Position numbers and translations under genes: made by a program. Positions 8,505-16,142 of a stretch of DNA of 64,000 nt are shown here, in pieces. The stretch lies in contig NZ_JBASXK010000031.1 of NCBI RefSeq assembly GCF_049276915.1, positions 1 through 64,000 of the forward strand, given 5' to 3'. The notes below the pieces were generated by a model. That model ran no database searches. It was not told the DNA's origin and worked only from the letters and a program-made list of their open reading frames with translations. How positions within the stretch are numbered: position 1 is the stretch's first letter; each line of letters starts with the position of its first letter. The DNA comes from Aestuariivita sp049276915. Lineage in GTDB: Bacteria > Pseudomonadota > Alphaproteobacteria > Rhodobacterales > Rhodobacteraceae.

Positions 8505-9751
8505 TATCCGTTCTCCTTGATGTCCGTGCGGGCCAACAAGATGATCGCCAACACTTTCAACGCGCATGGCACCGCCGCATAGAGCAGGGTCAAAAGAACC
8601 AGAGCGTTTTCCGGGTTATCCGGCCCCGCGCGGAAACCCGCCGCGTCAAGCGCGGGCAGCAGGATCGCCGCCGCGAAGGCCAGAGTGAATTTCGAAACGA
8701 AGGACCACAGACCAAAGCCTTCGGAGGCCGATGGCGCGATCCGGGCCATGCGGGTTGCGAACATCGCAGGCAACAGCGTCAGATCCGCACCCAAAGCCGC
8801 GCCAGAGGCCAGACAGATGATCGCAAACAGCGCCACATCGCCCGCGTCCAGCGTGATCGCAAAGCCAAAGGCGATGATCGACAGCACCATCGCGCAGAGC
8901 AAAACCCGCTTAGGTCCATAGGTTTCGGCCAGTTTGCCCCAGAGCGGGGCTGCCATGGCGGCGGACAGGAAGAAGACCAGCAGGAGCGGCCCCTCCATGC
9001 CCGGGGCCAGCAGGCGGCTTTCGACGAAGAACAGGAACAGCGTCGAGCTGACGGCGACGGGGGCGGCGTTCAGCAAGGCGATCAGCAACAGACGCCGGGC
9101 CAGCGGATCACGCAGAACTACGCCAAACCCCTGTGAGGGGGCCGTGACGGCGTTATTCCATTCGTGACGCATGGCCATGAGCGCCATCAGTGCCACGATG
9201 GCAAATCCCAGCGCAAAGCCGGCAAAGGGCTGATCCATCACCGAGGCCAGCGCGACAGGCGCGATGGCCGCCAGACAGACGCCAAGAAGTGCTCCGGTTT
9301 CACGCCAGCGCGCCAGACGCAGATGGCCGTTCCCCTCGATCTGGTCGGCCTTGAGCACGCCTTGTGCATAGAAATTGATGGTCAGAAAGCTGAAGGCGGA
9401 AAACACCACGGTCAGCATTGCGGCAAACCAGACAAGCGGAGGAATCGGGGGCTGTACCGCGAAGAGGCCCAGCATGGCCAGGGCGATCACGATCAGCGCG
9501 ATCCCGACGGTCAGCGCCCGTTTGTGGCGCAGCCGCTCGGAGAGCTTGCCCAGCAGCGGATCCTGCACCACGTCCAGAAGGCGCAGCCCGAAGAGGACAG
9601 CGCCCAATGCGGCAAGGCTCACGCCGTATTCATCGACGTAAAACTTGGGTGCGTGAATATAGATCGGCAATCCCGCCGCCGCGAGAAGGGCTGCAAACAG
9701 CGCGTAGGCTGGCAGTCGATCTGACGTTCTATGGGCTGCCACGACGGTCAT
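8504..9751 (-). CDS. MFS transporter (GPH-like), RpoE operon
   Basis: This 415-aa integral membrane protein has about 12 hydrophobic helices. The loop between helices 2 and 3 reads GLRLLDVVQDPLLGKLSERLRHKR, which is the signature arrangement of the glycoside-pentoside-hexuronide (MFS_2) group (RxxDxxxDPxxG). The ATG at 9751 overlaps the upstream DUF1365 stop by 4 bases, and the stop touches the DUF3833 start. Although GPH carriers usually move sugars with cations, the operon context of membrane fatty-acid modification argues against a plain sugar role. The cargo is not predictable. Start choice: a longer frame to 9814 is possible but would lie inside DUF1365. Confidence 0.87.
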   Translation of the reverse strand: MTVVAAHRTSDRLPAYALFAALLAAAGLPIYIHAPKFYVDEYGVSLAALGAVLFGLRLLDVVQDPLLGKLSERLRHKRALTVGIALIVIALAMLGLFAVQPPIPPLVWFAAMLTVVFSAFSFLTINFYAQGVLKADQIEGNGHLRLARWRETGALLGVCLAAIAPVALASVMDQPFAGFALGFAIVALMALMAMRHEWNNAVTAPSQGFGVVLRDPLARRLLLIALLNAAPVAVSSTLFLFFVESRLLAPGMEGPLLLVFFLSAAMAAPLWGKLAETYGPKRVLLCAMVLSIIAFGFAITLDAGDVALFAIICLASGAALGADLTLLPAMFATRMARIAPSASEGFGLWSFVSKFTLAFAAAILLPALDAAGFRAGPDNPENALVLLTLLYAAVPCALKVLAIILLARTDIKENG

Positions 9752-10512
9752 CCACGCGTTACTTCCTGTTCGGGCGGTGTCGGACGGACCCGGTATCTGG
9801 AGCCTTTCCACCACAGCTTGAGAGCCTGCCAGTGGATCAGCGCCTGCACGCGGCGCGAGCCCAGCGGCCGGCGGATCAGCGAGGACAGGATCGACCGGTT
9901 GGTCAGTGCCTTGCGCGCGCCTGTGAGCGTGGCGATCAGGCCGTCCTGCCCGCGACCGCTGTAATCGATCCAGATGCCGACACGATCCTCATTGATGTCA
10001 AAGCGGAACTCGTAGCCGCCTTCGATCTTCTGGAACGGCGAGACATAAAAGATCTTCTCGGCGCGCATGCGATCGGTCCGCTGAATGGGCCGGTGATCGG
10101 GATGATGGATCAGATAGGAATGGCGTTCGCCAAAGGTGTTGGTGACTTCGGCAATCACGGCTGTCAGATCATCCGCATCCGAATAGCACAGCCAGAAGCT
10201 GACCGGATTGAAGACGTGGTTCCAGAACCTGGGCTGAGCCAGCAGCATGATCCGCGACGGGCTGGGCAGTTGGTATTCCGCGAGCACGTCGCGCACCCAT
10301 GCAGCACCTTGGCCGGCACCTGGGGCACCTCCGTGGTCGCTGTCCAGCAGCGAGCACACGCCGCGCGCGTTGCGCTTGAACAGGCGTGGACTGTCCAGCA
10401 CATCCTCGGCATTCAGCATCACATAGTCGATGGAATAGCGGAATGCATTGCTCACCTCGCCCTTGCGACCATGATAGGTCTGACCCTGGATATGATGGAT
10501 CGCGCTGGTCAT
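9748..10512 (-). CDS. DUF1365 domain-containing protein
   Basis: This 254-aa protein shows the DUF1365 hallmarks: the N-terminal HHIQGQTYHGRKGEVSNAFRY, the LLAQPRFWNHVFNPVSFWLCY core, EVTNTFGERHSYL and KIFYVSPFQ. Members are normally found next to a flavin amine-oxidase-like protein and cyclopropane fatty-acid synthases, and act on membrane fatty acids. In Rhodobacter this pair has been linked to furan or cyclopropane-type fatty acid formation, although I cannot confirm which step from sequence. It overlaps the upstream flavin oxidoreductase by 4 bases and the downstream MFS gene by 4 bases, so all three are coupled. There is no signal peptide; it is probably cytoplasmic and membrane-associated. 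Confidence 0.87.
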   Translation of the reverse strand: MTSAIHHIQGQTYHGRKGEVSNAFRYSIDYVMLNAEDVLDSPRLFKRNARGVCSLLDSDHGGAPGAGQGAAWVRDVLAEYQLPSPSRIMLLAQPRFWNHVFNPVSFWLCYSDADDLTAVIAEVTNTFGERHSYLIHHPDHRPIQRTDRMRAEKIFYVSPFQKIEGGYEFRFDINEDRVGIWIDYSGRGQDGLIATLTGARKALTNRSILSSLIRRPLGSRRVQALIHWQALKLWWKGSRYRVRPTPPEQEVTRG

Positions 10513-11810
10513 TCGGCGGCGATCTCGAGGGAGGCGCTGCGGCGCATGGCTTCGACCACTTCGACCGCGCTGCCCAGACCGTCTTCGTGAAAGCCGTTCT
10601 TCATCCAGGCTCCGCAGAACCAGGTGCGATTGGTGCCGTTGAAGGCGCGCACCTCATCCTGGGCGGCCAGCGCAGCCAGATCATAGACCGGATGGCGCAA
10701 TGTGACCTGATCATAGATCAGCTCTTGGCGGATGGTGCGCTTGGTGTTGAGGGTCACGAAATGCAGGTCATCCATCGGGATGGGCTGCAGCGAGTTCATC
10801 CAGTAGGTCAGATCGATGCGGTCTGACTTTGCACCCGAATCCTCGGTATAAACCCAGCTGGCCCAGGTCTTGCGGATCCTGGGCATGATGGATGTGTCTG
10901 CGTGCAGGATGATGTCATTGGGCTGATAGGCGATCGCTCCGAGGGATTTCTGCTCGCGCTCGCAGGGGTCGGTCAGCATCTTCAGGCTGTCATCGGAATG
11001 GGTGGCGAAGACCACGTCGTCGAATGCTTCCCAGTCGCCGCCCCAGGCTTTGACTTCGACGCCTGACACCGTGCGGCGCACCGCCTGGACCGGCGTGCCA
11101 AGGCGTAAGTCGATCCCCTTGGAGATCATCGCCTGTTCCAGACGGTTGACATATTCGATGGAGCCGCCCTGCACCGTGTACCACTGGTGCTGGCCCGAGT
11201 GGTTCAACAGCGCGTGGTTTTCAAAGAACTGCACCATCGCATAGGCAGGGAAATCCATGATCTTTTCCGTCGGCGTGGACCAGATCGCGCCAGACAGCGG
11301 CAGCAGATAATAATCGCGGAACCATGCGCCTGTGCCCATCAGGTCGAGAAATTCGCCCGTGGTGAGGGTAGGATTGGCCTTGGCCAGCCCGAGCGCATTG
11401 GCATTGAAGCGAAAGATATCGCGCACCATGCGCAGGAAGCCGGGCTTGAGCGCATTGCCACGCTGCGCAAACAACGCATCCAGCGAGTGCAAGCCGTATT
11501 CGAACCGGCCACCGTCGATGGAGGCTCCAAAGCTCATGTTGCTTTTGGTGACAGCGACATCAAGTTGCTGGAACAGAGCGGCAAGATGCGGATAGTTGGC
11601 ATAGTTGAAGACGATGAAGCCTGTATCCACCGGCTGATCGCCGTTCTTGCCTGCCATGATCGTTCTGGCATGCCCGCCCAGCCGCGGTTCGGCCTCGAAC
11701 AGGGTGACAGAGTTGCCGTCGCCCAACATGAACGCAGCCCCCATACCCGATACTCCGGCGCCGACAACGGCAATCTTCTTTGGCGCGCCTGCGCTGATTT
11801 CGAATGGCAT
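10509..11810 (-). CDS. FAD-dependent amine-oxidase-like oxidoreductase, first gene of RpoE-type operon
   Basis: This 433-aa flavoprotein has the dinucleotide-binding motif IAVVGAGVSGMGAA at residues about 13-26, followed by LFEAEPRLGGHA, the second Rossmann fingerprint of amine oxidase/phytoene desaturase-like enzymes. The C-terminal FAD-contact segment is FCGAWMKNGFHEDGLGSAVE. It belongs to the group often annotated as a cyclopropane/cyclopropene fatty-acid synthesis flavin amine oxidase. In Rhodobacter sphaeroides the orthologous operon is RpoE-dependent and linked to membrane fatty-acid remodelling after singlet oxygen. It is divergent from rpoE, with 223 bases between the start codons and a sigma-E-like promoter at 11846-11874 directed at it. 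It is the lead gene of five coupled genes. Confidence 0.88.
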   Translation of the reverse strand: MPFEISAGAPKKIAVVGAGVSGMGAAFMLGDGNSVTLFEAEPRLGGHARTIMAGKNGDQPVDTGFIVFNYANYPHLAALFQQLDVAVTKSNMSFGASIDGGRFEYGLHSLDALFAQRGNALKPGFLRMVRDIFRFNANALGLAKANPTLTTGEFLDLMGTGAWFRDYYLLPLSGAIWSTPTEKIMDFPAYAMVQFFENHALLNHSGQHQWYTVQGGSIEYVNRLEQAMISKGIDLRLGTPVQAVRRTVSGVEVKAWGGDWEAFDDVVFATHSDDSLKMLTDPCEREQKSLGAIAYQPNDIILHADTSIMPRIRKTWASWVYTEDSGAKSDRIDLTYWMNSLQPIPMDDLHFVTLNTKRTIRQELIYDQVTLRHPVYDLAALAAQDEVRAFNGTNRTWFCGAWMKNGFHEDGLGSAVEVVEAMRRSASLEIAAE

Positions 11811-11845
11811 TCAGATATATCTCCGCCGTTAGAGGGCTTGACTGT

Positions 11846-11874
11846 GTTTACGGGGGACTGCCGGGATTGGATGC
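11846..11874 (-). promoter_or_regulatory. Candidate RpoE-type promoter for the divergent oxidoreductase operon
   Basis: On the minus strand, GCATCC (plus 11869-11874) and TAAAC (plus 11846-11850) are separated by 18 bases, with CG immediately before TAA as in the forward copies. Compared with the TGATCC-N17/18-TAAG pattern upstream of rpoE, the -35 has two mismatches. It ends 36 bases before the oxidoreductase ATG at 11810. Confidence 0.45.
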
Positions 11875-11896
11875 AAAAGAAACTGTGTGATAATTG

Positions 11897-11925
11897 TGAT
11901 CCAACGAGTGCCAGCGTGCGTAAGC
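11897..11925 (+). promoter_or_regulatory. RpoE-type promoter 1 upstream of rpoE-chrR
   Basis: TGATCC at 11897-11902 and TAAGC at 11921-11925 are separated by 18 bases, and the -10 is preceded by CG. This matches the ECF11/RpoE consensus known from Rhodobacter sphaeroides (TGATCC with a TAAG-type -10), supporting autoregulation of rpoE. It lies about 110 bases upstream of the rpoE start. Confidence 0.7.
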
Positions 11926-11945
11926 AGTTGTATGATGATCTCAGT

Positions 11946-11973
11946 TGATCCTGCAACGACCAAAGGCGTAAGT
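11946..11973 (+). promoter_or_regulatory. RpoE-type promoter 2 upstream of rpoE-chrR
   Basis: A second TGATCC at 11946-11951 is followed after 17 bases by TAAGT at 11969-11973, again with CG before TAA. It is 60 bases upstream of the chosen rpoE start codon. The two tandem copies differ in spacer length (18 and 17), so one may be stronger or one may be a relic. Confidence 0.6.
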
Positions 11974-12033
11974 GCTCTGCAAAGGCGCGCTGTACTCAGC
12001 GGGCATCATCGGACACGAATGGACCAAGGGTTT

Positions 12034-12585
12034 ATGGTCGACAAAGACACGACTGCCCGCGCGGACTGGATCGACCAGATCGAGCGCATCAGGGATGGTA
12101 AGGATCAGGCGGCTTTTGCCGAGCTGTTCGCGCATTTCGCGCCGCGCGTGAAGGCGTTCCTGATGAAGTCAGGCGCAGACGCGACGCTGGCAGAGGAATG
12201 CGCGCAGGAGGTCATGGCGACGCTGTGGCACAAGGCGCATATGTTCGATGCCGCGCGGGCATCGGTGGCAACGTGGATCTTCACGATTGCCCGGAACCGC
12301 AAGATCGACCTGCTGCGCAAACAACGACGCCCCGAGCCGGAAGAGCTGACCTGGGGCCCCGAAGCCGAGCCGGATCAGGAAGACACTCTGGTCCTACAAC
12401 AAGAAAGTGAAAGACTGCGTCAGGCGCTTGCAGATTTGCCGGATGCACAGAGAGAACTGATCGAACGGGCCTATTTCGGGGATCTGAGCCATAGCCAGAT
12501 CGCGGAACAAACAGGCCTGCCCCTGGGCACGATCAAATCCAGAATACGTTTGGCGCTGGACCGTTTGCGCCATGAAATGAAGTGA
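12034..12585 (+). CDS. rpoE: RNA polymerase sigma factor RpoE (ECF, singlet-oxygen response)
   Basis: This 183-aa ECF sigma factor of the RpoE/ECF11 group drives the singlet-oxygen response. Region 2 spans about residues 25-90, with the -10 recognition/core segment ending in WIFTIARNRKIDLLRKQRRP. Region 4 is about 125-180, with PDAQRELIERAYFGDLSHSQIAEQTGLP as the start of the -35 binding helix-turn-helix. Two in-frame starts exist: ATG at 12034 (AAGGG just upstream) and ATG at 12019 (poor ribosome site). I prefer 12034. The chrR gene follows directly, with an overlapping GTG and a better-matching ATG 9 bases after the stop. Two RpoE-type promoters upstream suggest autoregulation. ChrR should hold it inactive until singlet oxygen or organic peroxide appears. 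Confidence 0.92.
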   Translation: MVDKDTTARADWIDQIERIRDGKDQAAFAELFAHFAPRVKAFLMKSGADATLAEECAQEVMATLWHKAHMFDAARASVATWIFTIARNRKIDLLRKQRRPEPEELTWGPEAEPDQEDTLVLQQESERLRQALADLPDAQRELIERAYFGDLSHSQIAEQTGLPLGTIKSRIRLALDRLRHEMK

Positions 12586-12593
12586 GTGAAACG

Positions 12594-13250
12594 ATGACGA
12601 CGATCAACAACCATCTGAGCGACGCTATTTTGATGGCATATTCCGCAGCCACGCTGCCGGAAGCCTTCAGCCTGATGGTCGCTACCCATATATCGCTGTG
12701 TGACGAATGCCGCGCGCGGGTGGAAAGCTTTGACGCTGTGGGCGGCGCGGTCCTGGAAGAGACAACGGTCGAGACCGTGAAGCTGTCCGGCGATGCACTG
12801 GCGGCCACGATGGCCCTGATCTCAGCAGGCGCCGCGGAACCGGCGGCACCCAAGCCTGCCCGCAAGGCCAGTATATTGCCGGCACCGTTGCAGGATTATG
12901 TCGGTGGGGATGTCGAGAATATCAAATGGCGTTCGGTTGGCATGGGTGTGAAGCAGGCGATCCTGCCGACCAGCAAGGCGGCCTCGGCGCGTCTGCTGCT
13001 GATACCGGCAGGGGCTGCCATGCCGGATCACGGGCACAAGGGCATCGAGATGACGATGGTGCTTCAGGGCGCGTTCATTGACGATGGCGAGCGCTTTGGG
13101 CGCGGCGATGTCGAAATCGCGGATAGCGATCTCGACCACACGCCCGTGGCGGATATCGGCGAGGATTGCATCTGTCTGGCCGTGACCGACGGTCCGCTGC
13201 AGTTCAAATCGCTGCTGCCGAAAATCGCGCAGCCTTTCCTGCGGATCTGA
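12594..13250 (+). CDS. chrR: Anti-sigma factor ChrR (zinc, cupin domain)
   Basis: This 218-aa zinc anti-sigma factor closely resembles Rhodobacter sphaeroides ChrR. The N-terminal anti-sigma domain has the ZAS ligands His7, His32, Cys36 and Cys39 (HxxxCxxC motif HISLCDEC). The C-terminal cupin domain has His146, His148, Glu152 and His182, equivalent to the zinc site needed for the singlet-oxygen response. The protein ends PFLRI like its homologue. The start at ATG 12594 places the first zinc His at the same distance from the N terminus as in the homologue. A GTG at 12582 overlapping the rpoE stop would add only four residues. It binds and inhibits RpoE in the cytoplasm. Confidence 0.94.
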   Translation: MTTINNHLSDAILMAYSAATLPEAFSLMVATHISLCDECRARVESFDAVGGAVLEETTVETVKLSGDALAATMALISAGAAEPAAPKPARKASILPAPLQDYVGGDVENIKWRSVGMGVKQAILPTSKAASARLLLIPAGAAMPDHGHKGIEMTMVLQGAFIDDGERFGRGDVEIADSDLDHTPVADIGEDCICLAVTDGPLQFKSLLPKIAQPFLRI

Positions 13251-13293
13251 AGCGCAATTCCCGGCAAACCGCTTTGAAGACAGGCGCGCCCGG

Positions 13294-14262
13294 TCAGTAT
13301 CCGCGCGCCGGATCCACGACGTTATGCAAAGGGGCACCCCTGCGATAGCGCAGGAGATTTTCGGCGAACATCCGGGCTGTGCGGCGATACCATCCATCAT
13401 AGACGCTTGAGCAATGTGGGGTCAGGATGACGTTCTGCATGCTCCAGAACGGGCTGTTCTCGGGCAATGGCTCGGTGACGAAGACATCCAGCGCCGCCCC
13501 GGCCAGTGGTCCCGCCTCGAGAGCTGTGATCAGCGCCGCTTCGTCGCACACGCCGCCTCGCGATACATCGATCAATACCGCGCCCGGTTTCATGCGCGCG
13601 AAGGCACCGGCATCGATCAGGCCACGGGTTGAGGGCAGCAGCGGGACACAGACCAGAATGTAATCCGCGCGTGGATAGAGATCGTGCAAGGCTTCGGTAC
13701 CGTGCACTTCATCCACATCAGGGGTGGCGGCCGGGCGCGCACGCACACCCAGAACATGCATTCCCATCGCTTTGGCCCGGCGGGCCGTGGCGCGGCCGGT
13801 CTGACCCAGCCCGATAATCAGCAGAGTTGCGCCTTGGATGGGGCGCACTCGAGCCTGCGACAACCACTGGTGGTTTTGCTGAGCCTTGTGAAAGCCGCGC
13901 AGATCCAGCGAAAAGGACAGCATCGCTGCGATGGTGTATTCGGCCATCATGTCCCCGGCGCTGCCTGCTGAATTGGTCACGGTCACCTGTGCCGGATCCC
14001 AGTTGCCTATGTGGTCAGTGCCCGAACCGCCCACCGAAAGCCATTTGATCTGGCGGTTCTCGACCAATGCCTCGCGCGGGTAGGGCGCGACCGGATCGAA
14101 CCGGATCGAATAGACGACCTCGGCACCGGTCTGCGCGATCGCGCCGGGCAGGGCCTCGAAGGTTTCGCAGCTGTGCAACTCCAGGTCAGGGTGCAGGTCA
14201 CGCACGATCTGAACTGTCTCGGCGGGCTGATCCGCATGAATGATCACAACGGGGGTCTTCAT
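13294..14262 (-). CDS. D-2-hydroxyacid dehydrogenase (GhrA-like), ureide operon
   Basis: This 322-aa D-isomer-specific 2-hydroxyacid dehydrogenase has a C-terminal NAD(P)-binding domain with the GLGQTGRA motif near residue 150, the substrate Arg in DVSRGGVCDEAAL, a conserved Glu in FVTEPLPENSPFW and the catalytic His in LTPHCSS. The overall form (short N-terminal part, lack of a D-lactate-type loop) resembles glyoxylate/hydroxypyruvate reductases. It is the last gene of a five-gene minus-strand operon that ends ureide breakdown at glyoxylate, which makes glyoxylate a natural candidate substrate. That is inference. The upstream MmgE/PrpD gene ends only 3 bases before its start. The 3' end is convergent with chrR (43-base gap). 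Confidence 0.85.
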   Translation of the reverse strand: MKTPVVIIHADQPAETVQIVRDLHPDLELHSCETFEALPGAIAQTGAEVVYSIRFDPVAPYPREALVENRQIKWLSVGGSGTDHIGNWDPAQVTVTNSAGSAGDMMAEYTIAAMLSFSLDLRGFHKAQQNHQWLSQARVRPIQGATLLIIGLGQTGRATARRAKAMGMHVLGVRARPAATPDVDEVHGTEALHDLYPRADYILVCVPLLPSTRGLIDAGAFARMKPGAVLIDVSRGGVCDEAALITALEAGPLAGAALDVFVTEPLPENSPFWSMQNVILTPHCSSVYDGWYRRTARMFAENLLRYRRGAPLHNVVDPARGY

Positions 14263-14265
14263 GGT

Positions 14266-15642
14266 CTAGACCGGGTCGGCCAGATGCTGACCGAGTGAGG
14301 CAAACAGGCTGCCATCAGCGGTCAGCCCCAGACAGGCATCCCGGATCGCACCGGCGCGGGCATCGCCCAGAACCGGGGCAGCAAAGCCCATGAACTTTTC
14401 GACGATCTCGGCCTCTCCGAAGGGCCTTTCGGCCCCGCCGCGCGCATGGGTCAGGCCGGATTTCAGCACGCGCCCGTCGGTGAGAACCAGATCGACATCC
14501 GCCGTGCGATGCGCCGGAAACAGCGCCTCGTGTTCGTCGCTGACCTCAAGGCGGGTCTGTGCGACCAATTTGGCCACCGCCGGATCGCTCAGACCGTCAC
14601 CCGCGATCTGCTCGAGCCCGATCTGGCGGCGCACAAGCATGGCTGCGACGGAGAACGCCAGGGAATACTGCGCTTTCGAGGTCGTGTCCGGCATGCCGGG
14701 ATACAGCGCGATCGCATTGGCAAAGCTGCGGATGATGACATTCTCGATCTGGTCATGGGTGACGCCATGTTCCAGGGCAAGTTCGCGCGCCGCGTCGATG
14801 GGCGCATGGGCCCAGCGGCAGACCGGATAGGGTTTGATATACTGGACAAGGGTCTGCCAGACCTGTCCCAGATCAGCCCAATGGGTCGCCGCCCCGGTGC
14901 CTTCCACGGTGATCGCGGGGGCACCGGTGAAGCCGCTTTCCGCCAGAATGGCCGCACTCATGCCCGCCAGCGCGCCCCAGCCCGAGCCGTCATGCAGCAT
15001 GGTCGGGCTGGCGATCTCACGCATCATCTGGCTGCGTGGGCCGTGGAATTCCGCGATCCCAAAAGCCTCGCGCAGGGTCTCGCGGGAGTGACCGCGCAGA
15101 CGTGCGGCCATGGCGGCCACGCCCAGCGCATTCCACGCGCCTGATGTGTGATAATCCGCCACGGTCGCGTGCAGTGCCATGCCGGCGCGGCCTGCGATCT
15201 CGTATCCTGTGACAAGTGCTGCAAGGGCATCGGGGCCCGAGAGGCCCGGCATCTTTTGCGCCAGCACCGCCAGCGTCGGCACGGTGACGACACCGACATG
15301 GCCCTTGACCGGGTTGAACCCGTCATGACCATCCAGATTGTCGGTCTGCGTGGCAGCGGCGTAAACCGCACCGGCCAGGCTGACCTGCCTGCCATCAAAC
15401 AGCATCTGCGCGCCATGATCCGGATCACCGGAGCCATAGAGCTTGACCGTCGCCTCGCGTGCCAGGACCCCGGCCTGCATCGGGCCTGAGGCGATGCAGA
15501 TGCCCAGCGTGTCCAGCATCAGGAGGGCGGCGCGCTCTATCACCGGGGCCGGCACATCGCGTGGGGTCAGGTTCAGGGCGAAATCGGCCACACGCGAGAG
15601 GGTTGCCCCCTGCCCGTCCACGAAATCCGTCATCTTGTTCAT
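14266..15642 (-). CDS. MmgE/PrpD family protein in ureide operon
   Basis: This 458-aa protein has the typical MmgE/PrpD start (an all-helical domain followed by GVLAREATVKLYGSGDPDHGAQ), the DNLDGHDGFNPVKGHVGVVTVP active-site-like region near residue 85, and YPVCRWAHAPIDAA further on. Known members are 2-methylcitrate dehydratase, cis-aconitate decarboxylase and related dehydratases or isomerases. The true substrate of this one is unknown. The ATG at 15642 is preceded by AAGGGG at about 7 bases, which decides the start over a longer frame to 15675. The placement between a hydroxyacid dehydrogenase and ureidoglycolate lyase is unusual and suggests a role around ureides or a side product of purine breakdown. 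Confidence 0.83.
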   Translation of the reverse strand: MNKMTDFVDGQGATLSRVADFALNLTPRDVPAPVIERAALLMLDTLGICIASGPMQAGVLAREATVKLYGSGDPDHGAQMLFDGRQVSLAGAVYAAATQTDNLDGHDGFNPVKGHVGVVTVPTLAVLAQKMPGLSGPDALAALVTGYEIAGRAGMALHATVADYHTSGAWNALGVAAMAARLRGHSRETLREAFGIAEFHGPRSQMMREIASPTMLHDGSGWGALAGMSAAILAESGFTGAPAITVEGTGAATHWADLGQVWQTLVQYIKPYPVCRWAHAPIDAARELALEHGVTHDQIENVIIRSFANAIALYPGMPDTTSKAQYSLAFSVAAMLVRRQIGLEQIAGDGLSDPAVAKLVAQTRLEVSDEHEALFPAHRTADVDLVLTDGRVLKSGLTHARGGAERPFGEAEIVEKFMGFAAPVLGDARAGAIRDACLGLTADGSLFASLGQHLADPV

Positions 15643-15653
15643 GTCAGCGCCCC

Positions 15654-16142
15654 TTATCCCGCCACGATCCTCCATGGCAGATCAAGGCGATGCTCTTGCA
15701 GATTGGCGGTCTCTCCGATCCGGTCGATGACCGCAAAAAGGCCGGGCGCATGCAAGGGTGTCAGAACACCATGCCATGTGCCACGATGGAGGTTAATGCC
15801 TTGCCCCGGTGCCGTCAGGAATGCCTGCGGCCTGGAAAGGGCGGATTGCGACACGATCACCAGGAAAGGGTGCTGGGTCATGGGCAGGAACGCTTGTGAA
15901 CCCTCGGGATGGCATTCCAGAAGATCCAGCATGTAGGGCAGGCTGCGTGGCTGGGCGTCGAACAGGCTGATCCCGGCACGGCCATCCCTGCCGAAATCGA
16001 GCTTCGCCAGATCGTGATAGCGCCCACACAGGCCTGCGTTGATCAGCTTGTCGGGTTCCCCGCTGACCTCGAGCACATCGCCAAAAGGCGCAAAGGCCTG
16101 CGCGGTGAGCGGCTGGCAGACGATATCGCGGGTTTCGCTCAT
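15654..16142 (-). CDS. allA: Ureidoglycolate lyase
   Basis: This 162-aa cupin-fold protein matches AllA. The segments PFGDVLEVSGEPDKLINAG, ECHPEGSQAFLPM, PFLVIV and GINLHRGTWHGVLTPL are the family hallmarks, including the HPxGSQAF core and the WHG motif. The enzyme splits ureidoglycolate to glyoxylate and urea, the final step of allantoin breakdown. It overlaps the upstream ureidoglycine aminohydrolase gene by 4 bases (ATGA) and is followed after 11 bases by the MmgE/PrpD gene. A longer frame reaching 16268 has no conserved sequence in the extra part, so ATG 16142 is preferred. Confidence 0.92.
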   Translation of the reverse strand: MSETRDIVCQPLTAQAFAPFGDVLEVSGEPDKLINAGLCGRYHDLAKLDFGRDGRAGISLFDAQPRSLPYMLDLLECHPEGSQAFLPMTQHPFLVIVSQSALSRPQAFLTAPGQGINLHRGTWHGVLTPLHAPGLFAVIDRIGETANLQEHRLDLPWRIVAG

